From contig NZ_FNAM01000026.1 in NCBI RefSeq assembly GCF_900101845.1, positions 18,005-82,004 on the forward strand: a stretch of 64,000 bases of DNA, in the 5' to 3' direction. Each line of letters begins with the position of its first letter. Positions within the stretch are counted from its first letter, which is position 1. The notes under the pieces were generated by a model that saw only the letters and a program-made list of their open reading frames with translations, was not told where the DNA came from and did no database searches. This document shows, piece after piece, positions 8,892-16,890 of this stretch. The stretch comes from Sporomusa acidovorans (lineage in GTDB: Bacteria > Bacillota > Negativicutes > Sporomusales > Sporomusaceae). Both the position numbers and the translations under genes were made by a program.

Positions 8892-9542
8892 TTAATAACT
8901 GCGGGCAGCTAATTTTCTTTGCTGATAACGGGCCACCAGCGACAAGGCATAGTTGACTACAAAATAGGTTGCCGCAATCATGGCAAACAGCGTGAAAACC
9001 TGTGCTGTCGTTCCGTACTTGCCCATAATAATCATGCCTTTGCCTGTCAGATCTTCAATTCCCACCGCCCAAACAAAAGATGTGTCCTTGATGACCGTTG
9101 TGGACTGGGACATCAGCGGCGGGATCATGTTGCGCAGAGCCTGCGGCAAAATAATATGCACCAGCGTCTGTAGATAACTGAACCCCTGTGAGCGGGCGGC
9201 TTCCCATTGCGCTTTATTGACTGAATTTAAGCCGCCCCGGACAATTTCTGCGACAATGGCCGCCGTAAATACCGTCATGGCGGCAATACCGGCATTTACC
9301 GGCTGAAGCGTGGTCATAAACCGCGCTGCCAAGATAAACAGTAAGAGTGGCGTGTTACGCACAATTTCAATATAAATCGAGGCTGCCGTACCAAAAACAG
9401 CATGCCCTGAGTAGCGGGCCACTCCCAGGACAGTACCGCCGAACAGACTCAGAATAATGGAAACCGCTGCTATATATAAGGTTGTCAGTAAGCCCGCTCC
9501 CAGAAACAGGAGCAAATCCGGTTGAAAAAGCTCCTGTATCAT
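8892..9542 (-). CDS. Polar amino-acid ABC transporter permease (second)
   Basis: Membrane subunit (216 residues) of a HisMQ/GlnP-type amino-acid importer. The first helix region is followed by [13 protein letters not shown], and the ATPase-contacting EAA loop is visible as [22 protein letters not shown]. Its ATG overlaps the stop of the preceding permease gene by 4 bases (ATGA), so translation is coupled. It is the last gene of the ABC operon and pairs with the neighbouring permease as a heterodimer. Confidence 0.93.
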   Translation of the reverse strand: MIQELFQPDLLLFLGAGLLTTLYIAAVSIILSLFGGTVLGVARYSGHAVFGTAASIYIEIVRNTPLLLFILAARFMTTLQPVNAGIAAMTVFTAAIVAEIVRGGLNSVNKAQWEAARSQGFSYLQTLVHIILPQALRNMIPPLMSQSTTVIKDTSFVWAVGIEDLTGKGMIIMGKYGTTAQVFTLFAMIAATYFVVNYALSLVARYQQRKLAARSY

Positions 9543-10210
9543 GCCGCCACCTCCAGCTTTTTTTCAAGCCGGCGGGCATAGGCAGCCAGCGGATAACACA
9601 ATGCCAGGTAAAGCAGCCCGGTAACAACATAGGCCGGACCATAATAGAGACTGTTGCTGGACCAGGAGTCGGCATGGTACATCAGGTCGCCGCCTGCCAC
9701 CATAGCCAGTACGGATGTATTTTTTATCAGGCTAACCGCCTGATTGGTCAGCGGCGGATATACCACCCGCTGTGCCTGGGGCAAAATAACATGCCGCATG
9801 GTCCCCCAGTAGGAGAAGCCCTGTGAAAAAGCGGCCTCAAACTGGCCCTTGGCAATCGCCTGGATACCGGCCCGCACAATTTCCGCAATATACGCGCCAT
9901 GATACATGCCTACGCCAATAACCCCAACGGCAAATACCGGCACTACCAATCCCAAATGGGGCAAGCCATGATACCAGAAAAACACCTGAATAACCAATGG
10001 CGTATTTTGAATAAACTCAACATAAATCCGATTGGCAATCCTCAGCGGCCGCCAAGGCGAAGTACCAAAAACCCCGAACAGGACCCCCAGCGCCAGGGCC
10101 ACGGCCAGTCCCAGCAGCGACAGCAATATGGTGGTCAGGAAACCTTCTGCAAACACCGGCCAATCCTGCGCCAATGCCAGCCATTTAAAACCGGCAAAAG
10201 GTCCAGTCAC
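9539..10210 (-). CDS. Polar amino-acid ABC transporter permease (first)
   Basis: Permease subunit (223 residues) of the same HisMQ/GlnP-type importer, with the conserved [17 protein letters not shown] and EAA loop [21 protein letters not shown] choose GTG at 10210, which overlaps the SBP stop as TAGTG and has GGGGG about 8 bases upstream. An ATG at 10225 is in frame but lacks a good ribosome site. It is translated together with the SBP before it and the second permease after it. Confidence 0.92.
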   Translation of the reverse strand: MTGPFAGFKWLALAQDWPVFAEGFLTTILLSLLGLAVALALGVLFGVFGTSPWRPLRIANRIYVEFIQNTPLVIQVFFWYHGLPHLGLVVPVFAVGVIGVGMYHGAYIAEIVRAGIQAIAKGQFEAAFSQGFSYWGTMRHVILPQAQRVVYPPLTNQAVSLIKNTSVLAMVAGGDLMYHADSWSSNSLYYGPAYVVTGLLYLALCYPLAAYARRLEKKLEVAA

Positions 10211-11022
10211 TATTTCAGCCCCCATTTCTGAATCAGCTTATCCAGTTCGCCGTTCGCCTTCATTTCACTAATGGTATCATTTACCTGCTTGGCAAGCGCG
10301 GTATTGGACTTTTTGGAGGCAACGCCATACTGCTGCGGACTGAAACGATCGGCAAGAATAACGGTAGAATCATCCAGATACCCGAACAAAATAGCCGCAT
10401 CCACACTAAAACAATCGATCCGCCCGGCGTCAAGCGCAGTTTTTATTTCCGGATATGTCCCAAACTCCAGGAAAGAAAGTTTAATTCCCAGTTTATCGGC
10501 TGCTTCCTGCAGCGCTTTTTTGCTTGTTGCGCTTTGTGCCACGCCAATTTTCTTGCCATCCAAATCTTTCAGACTGCTAATGCCGGCATTTTTCTTAACC
10601 AACAGGCCCACGCCGTCGGTAAAGTATGGATCAGAGAAATTATAGCTGTTTTTCCGTTCTTCCGTAATCGTAAACGTGGCAATAACCAAATCCACTTCGC
10701 CGTTGTCCAACAGCGGTCCCCGGGTTTTAGCCGTAACTCCCTGAACATCTATTTTCGTTTCGTCACCAAGAATTTTCTTGGCCAACGCCCTTGTCAGATC
10801 AATTTCAAAACCGTCAACCTTACCGCTGGCAGGGTCTTTAAAGCCAAACTTAGGAACATCAACTTTGACCCCAACCTTTAAAACCCCCCGGTCCTTAATA
10901 GCCTTAATGTCCGGCGGTACCGTATCTTTGGCGGCATCGGTTTTTGCCGGCGAGGTACCGCAGCCGGTCAATAGCAGCATCGCCAAACAAAGAGTCATCA
11001 GCACACTAATCAGTTTTTTCAT
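10210..11022 (-). CDS. Amino-acid ABC transporter substrate-binding lipoprotein
   Basis: Family 3 solute-binding protein (270 residues). The N-terminal signal peptide ends in the lipobox LLTGC, so the mature protein is lipid-anchored outside the inner membrane. The fold signature near the start is KVDGFEIDLTRALAKKI, followed by YNFSDPYFTDG. Family members bind Glu, Gln, Asp, Arg, His or cystine. The specificity residues cannot be assigned here. ATG at 11022 follows GGAGGG. It is the second gene of the operon, 16 bases after the ATPase gene. Confidence 0.93.
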   Translation of the reverse strand: MKKLISVLMTLCLAMLLLTGCGTSPAKTDAAKDTVPPDIKAIKDRGVLKVGVKVDVPKFGFKDPASGKVDGFEIDLTRALAKKILGDETKIDVQGVTAKTRGPLLDNGEVDLVIATFTITEERKNSYNFSDPYFTDGVGLLVKKNAGISSLKDLDGKKIGVAQSATSKKALQEAADKLGIKLSFLEFGTYPEIKTALDAGRIDCFSVDAAILFGYLDDSTVILADRFSPQQYGVASKKSNTALAKQVNDTISEMKANGELDKLIQKWGLK

Positions 11023-11038
11023 GGTATTCCCTCCATTT

Positions 11039-11764
11039 TTAATGTAGTATCCGACTTAAAAATAACTTGGTTCGTTCATGCTCGGGATTTTGAAAGAAAT
11101 GTTCCGGTGAACCTTGTTCCAGAATACGCCCGTCATCCATAAAGATAACCCGGTCGGCCACCCTGCGGGCAAAGCCCATTTCATGCGTGACCACCACCAT
11201 GGTAATCCCCTCGTTGGCAAGATCAACCATAACGTCAAGCACTTCCTTAATCATCTCAGGGTCAAGGGCCGAAGTCGGTTCATCAAACAGCATAATCTGC
11301 GGACGCATGTTGAGGGCCCGGGCAATTGCCACCCGCTGCTGCTGTCCGCCTGACAACTGGGCCGGGTAGACGTTGGCCTTATCCTTGAGGCCGACCCGCT
11401 CCAAAAACGCCAGGCCGGATTCAACGGCCTCCGCCTTGGGAACACCCTTGATCAGCGTCGGTGCCAGCGTCAGATTCTCCAACACTGTTTTATGAGGATA
11501 TAAATTAAACTGCTGAAATACCATGGCAACCGATTCCCTCACCTTGCTGACAGGAGCTTTGGGGGCGGTAAGATCAACACCATTTACCGTCACCGTGCCG
11601 CTGCTGGGTCTTTCCAGCAAATTCATACAGCGGATCATCGTACTCTTGCCGGAACCGCTGGGGCCGATAATCACCACCTTTTCGCCTGCTTTTACGGTAA
11701 TAGTAATGTCTTTTAAAACATGGTGACTGCCAAAATGCTTATTGACTGCCTGCAATGTTATCAA
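11039..11764 (-). CDS. Amino-acid ABC transporter ATPase
   Basis: ATPase (241 residues) energizing the importer. Walker [11 protein letters not shown]-loop FQQFNLYPH, signature LSGGQQQR, Walker [14 protein letters not shown], and switch His in VVTHEMGFA, all intact and of the GlnQ/HisP class. The start is TTG at 11764, 6 bases after AAGGA. The ATG overlapping that site is followed at once by TAA. First gene of the four-gene operon (ATPase, SBP, permease, permease), behind a leader with two terminators. Confidence 0.94.
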   Translation of the reverse strand: MITLQAVNKHFGSHHVLKDITITVKAGEKVVIIGPSGSGKSTMIRCMNLLERPSSGTVTVNGVDLTAPKAPVSKVRESVAMVFQQFNLYPHKTVLENLTLAPTLIKGVPKAEAVESGLAFLERVGLKDKANVYPAQLSGGQQQRVAIARALNMRPQIMLFDEPTSALDPEMIKEVLDVMVDLANEGITMVVVTHEMGFARRVADRVIFMDDGRILEQGSPEHFFQNPEHERTKLFLSRILH

Positions 11765-11793
11765 TTACATCCTTCCTTTCCTTGGGATTCAAG

Positions 11794-11852
11794 TAAAAAA
11801 GCCGCTCTACTCCCCAATCCATATAAAAATACAGGGAGTGATAGCGGCTTTG
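11794..11852 (-). terminator. Second leader terminator before the amino-acid ABC operon
   Basis: Long hairpin in the 5' leader: AAGCCGCT..CACTCCC pairs with GGGAGTAG.AGCGGCTT, then TTTTTT on the minus strand. It ends 30 bases upstream of the ATPase start, where an attenuator would sit. Confidence 0.8.
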
Positions 11853-11890
11853 CTACATAACTATTAGCTTCGTGGAAAACAATAGTAGAA

Positions 11891-11928
11891 GAAATAAAAA
11901 AGCTTATAGGATGATAACTCCTATAAGC
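11891..11928 (-). terminator. First leader terminator before the amino-acid ABC operon
   Basis: Perfect 10-base-pair stem GCTTATAGGA / TCCTATAAGC with a 7-base loop, then TTTTTTATTT. A competing hairpin, ATAAGC/GCTTAT around AATGTC, uses the same 5' arm and could act as an antiterminator. Confidence 0.8.
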
Positions 11929-11933
11929 GACAT
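11904..11933 (-). CDS. Possible 9-codon leader peptide (MSLIGVIIL)
   Basis: Short ORF in the ABC operon leader, starting ATG at 11933 with AGGA about 7 bases upstream and ending inside the first terminator stem. It is rich in Ile and Leu. Leader-peptide attenuation is uncommon in Firmicutes, and an ORF this short can arise by chance. Confidence 0.25.
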   Translation of the reverse strand: MSLIGVIIL

Positions 11934-11971
11934 TGCTTATCCTACAGAGATTCTACTCTGCTATGTATTTT

Positions 11972-12000
11972 ATTGTACTACAAAAACCGCCAACCGGCAA
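11972..12000 (-). promoter_or_regulatory. Sigma-A promoter of the amino-acid ABC operon
   Basis: TTGCCG (11995-12000), 17-base spacer, TACAAT (11972-11977), placing the start of transcription near 11965 and leaving a leader of about 200 bases with two terminators. Confidence 0.7.
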
Positions 12001-12057
12001 TATCCTATAAAAAAATTTGATTGGCCTAAAAACGGCTGTTTACTCAGGGGTCAGCAC

Positions 12058-12088
12058 TGAGTAAAAAAAACAGTTTCGTATAATACTA
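12058..12088 (+). promoter_or_regulatory. Sigma-G-like promoter of the gerA operon
   Basis: TGAGTA (12058-12063) and AATACTA (12082-12088), spaced 18 bases, differ from the forespore sigma-G pattern (TGmATA, CATACTA) at one base each. GerA-type operons are known to be sigma-G dependent, which supports the reading. Confidence 0.6.
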
Positions 12089-12123
12089 AAGTATTGCAGG
12101 TTGTATACAGGCGGTGGGCGTTG

Positions 12124-13746
12124 ATGATAGAAAAAAAACGTTTAAACATTTGTAAGCTTTCAACCATTATACCGGAAGCTTCACAGGCTGTGGTCAAGAA
12201 AAAACTATACTCACTTAGACAACTGACCATTGAAAGTGAAAAAATCGCAGATGAAATATCACATATCATTGCCAAACTGAGAGAAACAAAAGCTACTACT
12301 GTCTTTCCAACCGTAGCTGCTAATAAAACCTTTTTGGAAAACACATTCAAGAAAAGCGGTGACGTGACATTCTCCCAATTTGTTACCCTATCAGGCATAA
12401 AAGTTCTAATTGTGTATATCGACGGATTAGTCAACAAAGAAATTTTAGGGCGCGACGTGATCAATTCATTTATCACGAAATCGCAAAATCTGCCGCCAAA
12501 TACACTTCTTAATCCGAAGACTTTAAAAGGCTTGCTTGCCTCAGTTAGCGTGCAGGAAGTTAAAATCATGTCGGCAATTATTGATGATGTATTAAACGGC
12601 AATGCGGCCATGTTCGTTGACGGAGTGGCTGCGGCCCTGCTCATTGAGTCCAAAGGTTGGGAAAAAAGAGCAGTCGCTGAACCTGATACCGAATCGGTTA
12701 TTAGGGGACCCCGTGAAGGGTTCATTGAAAATATCAGAACAAATACCAGCTTATTACGCCGTAAAATAAAGAACCCTAATTTGGTGTTTGAGAATCTAAG
12801 TATCGGCAAACAAACAAAAACCAGCATTGCCATCGCGTATATTGACGGTGTTGTAAACCGGGCAGTTCTCGATGAGGTAAGAAAGCGGCTAAACAAAATT
12901 AATACAGATTCTATACTAGAAACTGGGTATATTGAGCAATTTGTCGAGGACAGCCCGTTTTCGATTTTGGCTACGGTTGCCAATACCCAAAAACCTGATA
13001 TTCTTGCCGCCAAAATTCTCGAAGGTCGGGTCGCCATATTTTGCGATGGCACCCCCCATGTACTCACAGTCCCTCATTTGTTCATCGAAACACTGCAAAC
13101 TGCTGAAGATTACTATATGCGTCCCCTCATGGCCTCTGCTTGGCGAATTATCCGGTTTCTGGCTCTATTCACCAGCATCTTCCTCCCCGGCTTATATGTC
13201 GCTCTACAGACTTATCATCAGGAAATGATTCCCACAATTTTGCTATTACGCATGGCCGGCTCAAGCTCGGATATACCTTTTCCGGCAGGAGCCGAAATGT
13301 TTATTATGCTAGTCTTTTATGAGTATCTCCGTGAATCAGGAATCCGGCTTCCCCGGGCAGTAGGCTCGGCAATTAGTATTGTCGGCGCATTAATTGTTGG
13401 CGAAAGTGCGGTAAACGCCGGCCTTGTAAGCGCTCCTGTAGTTATTGTAATCGCCGCTACCGGCGTAACCGGCTTTATTGTACCGGCCTTATCGGAAGCC
13501 ATCATGATTTACCGGTTTTTATTCTTAACAGCCGGCACTGTAATGGGCCTATATGGCATTGTTTGCGGGATCATTATCGTTGTCATGCATGCAGTTTCGC
13601 TGCGCTCCTGCGGCGTTTCCTACACATCCCCGCTGGCACCTTCTGATCACGGAGTACTTACAGATTTCATTTTAAGATTTCCCCTATGGGCCATGAGAAA
13701 GAGGCCAAAAGCTATTGAAAAAGATAATCTGCAAAGACGGGGGTAA
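12124..13746 (+). CDS. gerAA: Spore germination receptor A subunit (GerA family)
   Basis: A subunit of a germinant receptor in the inner spore membrane (540 residues). A long soluble N-terminal region has the family blocks FVDGVAAALLIESKGWEKR, then RGPREGFIEN and NTSLLRRKI. The C-terminal half holds about five membrane helices, beginning near LFTSIFLPGLYVAL, with the conserved PFPAGAEMFIML and ATGVTGFIVPALSEAI. I start at ATG 12124, after a GGTGGG-like site, rather than the TTG ten codons upstream. First gene of an A-C-B operon. Confidence 0.95.
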   Translation: MIEKKRLNICKLSTIIPEASQAVVKKKLYSLRQLTIESEKIADEISHIIAKLRETKATTVFPTVAANKTFLENTFKKSGDVTFSQFVTLSGIKVLIVYIDGLVNKEILGRDVINSFITKSQNLPPNTLLNPKTLKGLLASVSVQEVKIMSAIIDDVLNGNAAMFVDGVAAALLIESKGWEKRAVAEPDTESVIRGPREGFIENIRTNTSLLRRKIKNPNLVFENLSIGKQTKTSIAIAYIDGVVNRAVLDEVRKRLNKINTDSILETGYIEQFVEDSPFSILATVANTQKPDILAAKILEGRVAIFCDGTPHVLTVPHLFIETLQTAEDYYMRPLMASAWRIIRFLALFTSIFLPGLYVALQTYHQEMIPTILLLRMAGSSSDIPFPAGAEMFIMLVFYEYLRESGIRLPRAVGSAISIVGALIVGESAVNAGLVSAPVVIVIAATGVTGFIVPALSEAIMIYRFLFLTAGTVMGLYGIVCGIIIVVMHAVSLRSCGVSYTSPLAPSDHGVLTDFILRFPLWAMRKRPKAIEKDNLQRRG

Positions 13747-13751
13747 ACTTC

Positions 13752-14924
13752 ATGATGCTACGCACAAGAATACTTTCAATAACTCTAATACTATTGTTCG
13801 TTTTACCGCTAACTGGCTGCTGGAATCGCCGTGAGTTAAATACTCTGGCCATTGTCGGCATAGTAGGTGTTGATCTTGATAAAAACGGCATTAAAAGTAC
13901 ATTCGAAATCATTAAGCCTGAAAAACCTGGCAAGGGCGGAGAGAAAGGCGAAGCACCCGTCAAATACATACAAACTAACGGCAAAACGCTGATGGATACA
14001 TACCGAAGCGCCCCGCTGCGGTTTGACCGCAGAATGTTCTATTCGCACACAAAAGCCTTTTTATTTAGTGAAGAAATTGCCCAAAACGGGTTAGCAACGC
14101 ATCTTGACCAGATTTTACGGGATCATGAAATGAGATTGACAATGCATTTAGTGATTGTAAAAGACGATTCCGTCAGTGATATCATGGGCATTGCCAGCGG
14201 AGTCAATACCATTCCCTCAAATTATCTTGAAGATTTAATTAAACAATATAAAATTCACTCCAAAAGTGTCGATTCCAAAATAATCGACTTCTTAAAAGCC
14301 TATCTTGACAAAGGCAAAAACCCAGTGGTTACGGTACTAAGAAAAGTAAGGAAAAACAAAACCGGATCTAAGGACGAAGAATATGAATTGACCCCTGAAG
14401 GCTCTGCTGTCTTTTTAAAAGACAGGTTAGTAGGATTTCTGGATGGTCAGGAAACAAGAGGATATAATTTGGTAATCGGCAAAGTGGTTAGCGGTATTGT
14501 TACTTTCCCTATCCCTAATAGCAACGGGAATGCCTCTATAGAAATATTAAAAGCTGACAGCAAAAATGATGTAGAAATTACTGACAATGATATAAAAATC
14601 AAAGTAAAGATAAACATGGTTGGTATGCTGGATGAACAAACGACTAGTTTACAAGATAAAGATATGATCGAAATCGTTGCCATACTGGAGCAGGCAGCCG
14701 CGGAAGCCATTAATAAGGAAGTGGAACATACTCTGCTAAAAGTTCAGACAGAATATCATTCTGATATCTTCGGCTTTGGTCAGATAGTCCACCGCAAGTA
14801 CCCTCATGAATGGAAGATCATTCAGGACAACTGGGATGAATTGTTCTCGCACGCAGCCATTGAAGTAGAGAGTCAGACAAAGATAACAAAAACGGGAAAA
14901 TCAACATTCCCTGCGAAGGAATAA
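13752..14924 (+). CDS. gerAC: Spore germination receptor C subunit, lipoprotein (Ger(x)C family)
   Basis: C subunit of the same receptor (390 residues), a lipoprotein on the outer face of the inner spore membrane. The signal peptide ends in the lipobox LPLTGC followed by WNRRELN, the typical start of mature GerC proteins. Middle motifs RFDRRMFYSHTKAFLFSEE and the C-terminal domain with HKYPHEWKIIQDNW-like ending are family features (here read as RKYPHEWKIIQDNWDELF). ATG at 13752 follows GGGGGT by 7 bases and lies 5 bases after the A gene. Confidence 0.94.
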   Translation: MMLRTRILSITLILLFVLPLTGCWNRRELNTLAIVGIVGVDLDKNGIKSTFEIIKPEKPGKGGEKGEAPVKYIQTNGKTLMDTYRSAPLRFDRRMFYSHTKAFLFSEEIAQNGLATHLDQILRDHEMRLTMHLVIVKDDSVSDIMGIASGVNTIPSNYLEDLIKQYKIHSKSVDSKIIDFLKAYLDKGKNPVVTVLRKVRKNKTGSKDEEYELTPEGSAVFLKDRLVGFLDGQETRGYNLVIGKVVSGIVTFPIPNSNGNASIEILKADSKNDVEITDNDIKIKVKINMVGMLDEQTTSLQDKDMIEIVAILEQAAAEAINKEVEHTLLKVQTEYHSDIFGFGQIVHRKYPHEWKIIQDNWDELFSHAAIEVESQTKITKTGKSTFPAKE

Positions 14925-14943
14925 AAAGGGGCCAGCATTCAAA

Positions 14944-16047
14944 TTGACATTAAAATTAGAGAAAGTATCGCCATTACAAGTTATCCTGTTACTCAGTTTT
15001 AACCGCATAGCAATCGTGCTATTATGGTTTAAATTTTTCAACCAGGATGTATGGATTACAGAAATTCTCGCGCTGTTCTATCTTCCACTCTTATGTGCTC
15101 CGTTATTATTCTTAAGTAAGCAGTTTGCTCAATTGACAATCATCGAGTATTTAACAATCATAGCCGGCAAATGGATCGGTAAAGCGCTCGGTGTTTTATA
15201 TACAGTTTTTTTTCTATTTATCGCCATAATCGATTTGTCCTTGTTTGATAACATTATTAAGCCGATAAATTTTCCTGAAACCCCTGACTACGCAATTATC
15301 GCTCTCGCCTTAATCACTTGTGGCTATGGTGTATTCAAGGGTCTGGAAGTTATTACTCGCGCGGCGGAGCTTTTTGCCCCGCAAGTTTTAGCCGTTATTG
15401 CTTTTTATGCAGTGCTGCAAATACCAGATATGGATTTCAGAGTGTTTTTGCCAATATTAGCTGACTCTTCTTTTTCGGAGATCAATTTTCGGGCCTTTAA
15501 CACGGCAGCCAGAATGAATGAAATTGTGGTTCTAGCTATGCTGGTTCCGTCTATTAGCAAAAAAGGAAAGCCAACTACGATTCTTTTCTGGGCCGCGATC
15601 ATTGTTACCGTATTCTCGTTGATCATTATCGTTCCAACCTTGGCCGGCTTAGGACTGGATCTTGCGAAAAAAACATTTGATCCGTATTATCTCTTTATAA
15701 AACAAATAAGCATCTATGATTTTATTACACGCATTGAATTTCTTATTGTTGCCGCATGGAATATCGGTATGTTTTTAAAGATTTCCCTATTACTATATTT
15801 ATCAACAATCAGCATAGTCCAGATATTTGGACTTTCGCGGCGTAAGGTTCTCATTATTCCCATGATCACAATAATATTTATAGCTGCTTTAAAATCAAAT
15901 ATTCTTACATCTGTTGTCGTATTTAATATCATGGAATACATACCTTATATCAACTTAATTTTTATGTTTGGTATTCCAGTCATTGTGCTGACAACGTTTT
16001 TTTTGAAAAAAATTATTTCCGGGAAAACAGACTTTACCAAAGCCTAA
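14944..16047 (+). CDS. gerAB: Spore germination receptor B subunit (GerAB-type permease)
   Basis: B subunit of the receptor (367 residues), an APC-superfamily membrane protein with about ten helices that binds the amino-acid germinant in characterised receptors. The sequence is hydrophobic throughout and has the family-typical PETPDYAIIALALITCGYGVF and ELFAPQV segments. The start is TTG at 14944 with only a weak GGGG site upstream, so translation is probably coupled to the C gene. It ends the operon, before a strong terminator. The germinant is unknown. Confidence 0.92.
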   Translation: MTLKLEKVSPLQVILLLSFNRIAIVLLWFKFFNQDVWITEILALFYLPLLCAPLLFLSKQFAQLTIIEYLTIIAGKWIGKALGVLYTVFFLFIAIIDLSLFDNIIKPINFPETPDYAIIALALITCGYGVFKGLEVITRAAELFAPQVLAVIAFYAVLQIPDMDFRVFLPILADSSFSEINFRAFNTAARMNEIVVLAMLVPSISKKGKPTTILFWAAIIVTVFSLIIIVPTLAGLGLDLAKKTFDPYYLFIKQISIYDFITRIEFLIVAAWNIGMFLKISLLLYLSTISIVQIFGLSRRKVLIIPMITIIFIAALKSNILTSVVVFNIMEYIPYINLIFMFGIPVIVLTTFFLKKIISGKTDFTKA

Positions 16048-16092
16048 AAACTATCCAATCACACTCTTTGTATCTAAGCACCTTCAATATGC

Positions 16093-16134
16093 ATAAAAAC
16101 AGCTGTTTACCTTTCGGTAAACAGCTGTTTTTAT
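16093..16134. terminator. Bidirectional terminator between gerA operon and tRNA-Ser
   Basis: Nearly perfect inverted repeat ATAAAAACAGCTGTTTACC / GGTAAACAGCTGTTTTTAT with a 4-base loop. It serves both the gerA operon (plus) and tRNA-Ser(GCU) (minus). Confidence 0.92.
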
Positions 16135-16136
16135 GT

Positions 16137-16227
16137 TGGCGGAGTGGCTGGGATTTGAACCCAGGCGGGGCTTGCACCCCCTAACGATTTAGCAAACCGT
16201 CCTCTTCAGCCACTTGAGTACCACTCC
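16137..16227 (-). tRNA. tRNA-Ser(GCU)
   Basis: Class II tRNA with acceptor stem GGAGTGG/CCACTCC, discriminator G, encoded CCA, D arm CTCAAGTGGCTGAAGAG, anticodon loop TTGCTAA (anticodon GCT, reading AGC/AGU), a long variable arm, and T arm CTGGGTTCAAATCCCAG. All stems pair. Confidence 0.96.
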
Positions 16228-16243
16228 GTGTCATACTGGTTAA

Positions 16244-16272
16244 ATTATAGCAAATACCTTGTCCTAAGTCAA
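16244..16272 (-). promoter_or_regulatory. Promoter of tRNA-Ser(GCU)
   Basis: TTGACT (16267-16272), 17-base spacer, TATAAT (16244-16249), ending 17 bases before the tRNA. This shows the gene can be expressed apart from the upstream tRNA-Ser. Confidence 0.8.
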
Positions 16273-16318
16273 TTATAGAGATGTTCCTCACTACCGCTCG
16301 GAACTAAGCGACTCACAC

Positions 16319-16352
16319 AAGTTCTCATTTCGCTTATCACTCGTGAGAACTT
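16319..16352. repeat. Inverted repeat between the two tRNA-Ser genes
   Basis: Perfect 9-base arms AAGTTCTCA / TGAGAACTT around a 16-base loop. There is no T-run after it on the tRNA strand, so it is not a classical terminator; it may be a processing or folding element. Confidence 0.5.
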
Positions 16353-16365
16353 GGTTCGCTGCTTA

Positions 16366-16454
16366 TGGCGGAGGGGGTGGGATTCGAACCCACGGTCCCT
16401 TGCAGGATCACTGGTTTTCAAGACCAGCTCCATAAACCACTCGGACACCCCTCC
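16366..16454 (-). tRNA. tRNA-Ser(UGA)
   Basis: Acceptor stem GGAGGGG/CCCCTCC, discriminator G, encoded CCA, anticodon stem CTGGT/ACCAG with loop CTTGAAA (anticodon TGA, reading UCN), long variable arm, T arm GTGGGTTCGAATCCCAC. Confidence 0.96.
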
Positions 16455-16472
16455 GTAATCGGCACATTAAGT

Positions 16473-16502
16473 ATTATAGCAAACGGCAACAGGGCTTGTC
16501 AA
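16473..16502 (-). promoter_or_regulatory. Promoter of tRNA-Ser(UGA)
   Basis: TTGACA (16497-16502), 18-base spacer, TATAAT (16473-16478), both hexamers perfect, ending 18 bases before the tRNA. Confidence 0.85.
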
Positions 16503-16627
16503 CAAATGTCCCTGAGGTAAAAATACCCTGGCGTTCCGGTGGACCGATTACTATTCAGTAGAATAGTATAGACTAAATACACTAAAAATATAAAATAAAA
16601 AAACAGATTAATTTTTGCGCAAAAGGG

Positions 16628-16656
16628 TTGACTATTAAAGTAAACAGAATTATATT
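16628..16656 (+). promoter_or_regulatory. Sigma-A promoter of the corA leader
   Basis: TTGACT (16628-16633), 17-base spacer, TATATT (16651-16656). Transcription would start near 16663, leaving a leader of about 225 bases before corA. Confidence 0.75.
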
Positions 16657-16890
16657 CTTTATAGAGATATTATAAGATAATCATTAATATTTAAAAGGCA
16701 GGTGAGATAGATGGATGTAGACCGACCTAGTGGGTGTTTATTGTGTAATTTAATAAAATTTAGGGGGAATATTCCATTTTTTTCACCGAGATTATCCGGG
16801 CACACGTGATTACGTGAATTTGACTACAGGGTTACTCGGCTGATTAGGTATGCTATTGCATTTCCCCCAATAAAAATAGGGGGGAGCATT
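16657..16890 (+). promoter_or_regulatory. Long structured 5' leader of corA
   Basis: The leader holds nested hairpins: CCGAG...CTCGG enclosing CACGTGATTACGTG. Just before corA, TTTCCCCC can pair with the GGGGGGA that forms the corA ribosome site, hiding it. An earlier GGGGGAA (16763-16769) could instead pair with TTCCCCC and free the site. It does not match the M-box magnesium riboswitch as I know its core. Function is inferred from layout only. Confidence 0.5.
16711..16809 (+). CDS. Possible 32-codon upstream ORF in the corA leader
   Basis: ATG at 16711 follows AGGTGAG by 4 bases, a good ribosome site. The predicted peptide begins MDVDRPSGCLLCNLIKF and ends at a TGA inside the CACGTGATTACGTG hairpin. 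I know no family for it. Magnesium transporter leaders in other bacteria sometimes encode small regulatory peptides, so translation of this ORF could control the downstream structure; it may also be chance. Confidence 0.4.
   Translation: MDVDRPSGCLLCNLIKFRGNIPFFSPRLSGHT

Noticed and set aside
11765..11965. T-box or lysine riboswitch in the amino-acid ABC leader
   Set aside because: No AGGGTGGNACCGCG antiterminator and no lysine-box core are present.
12051..13067. Long antisense open frame across gerAA
   Set aside because: It is a shadow of the GerA coding frame with no ribosome site and no recognisable domain.
16657..16890. M-box magnesium riboswitch before corA
   Set aside because: I looked for the M-box conserved core and did not find it, although the position would be fitting.
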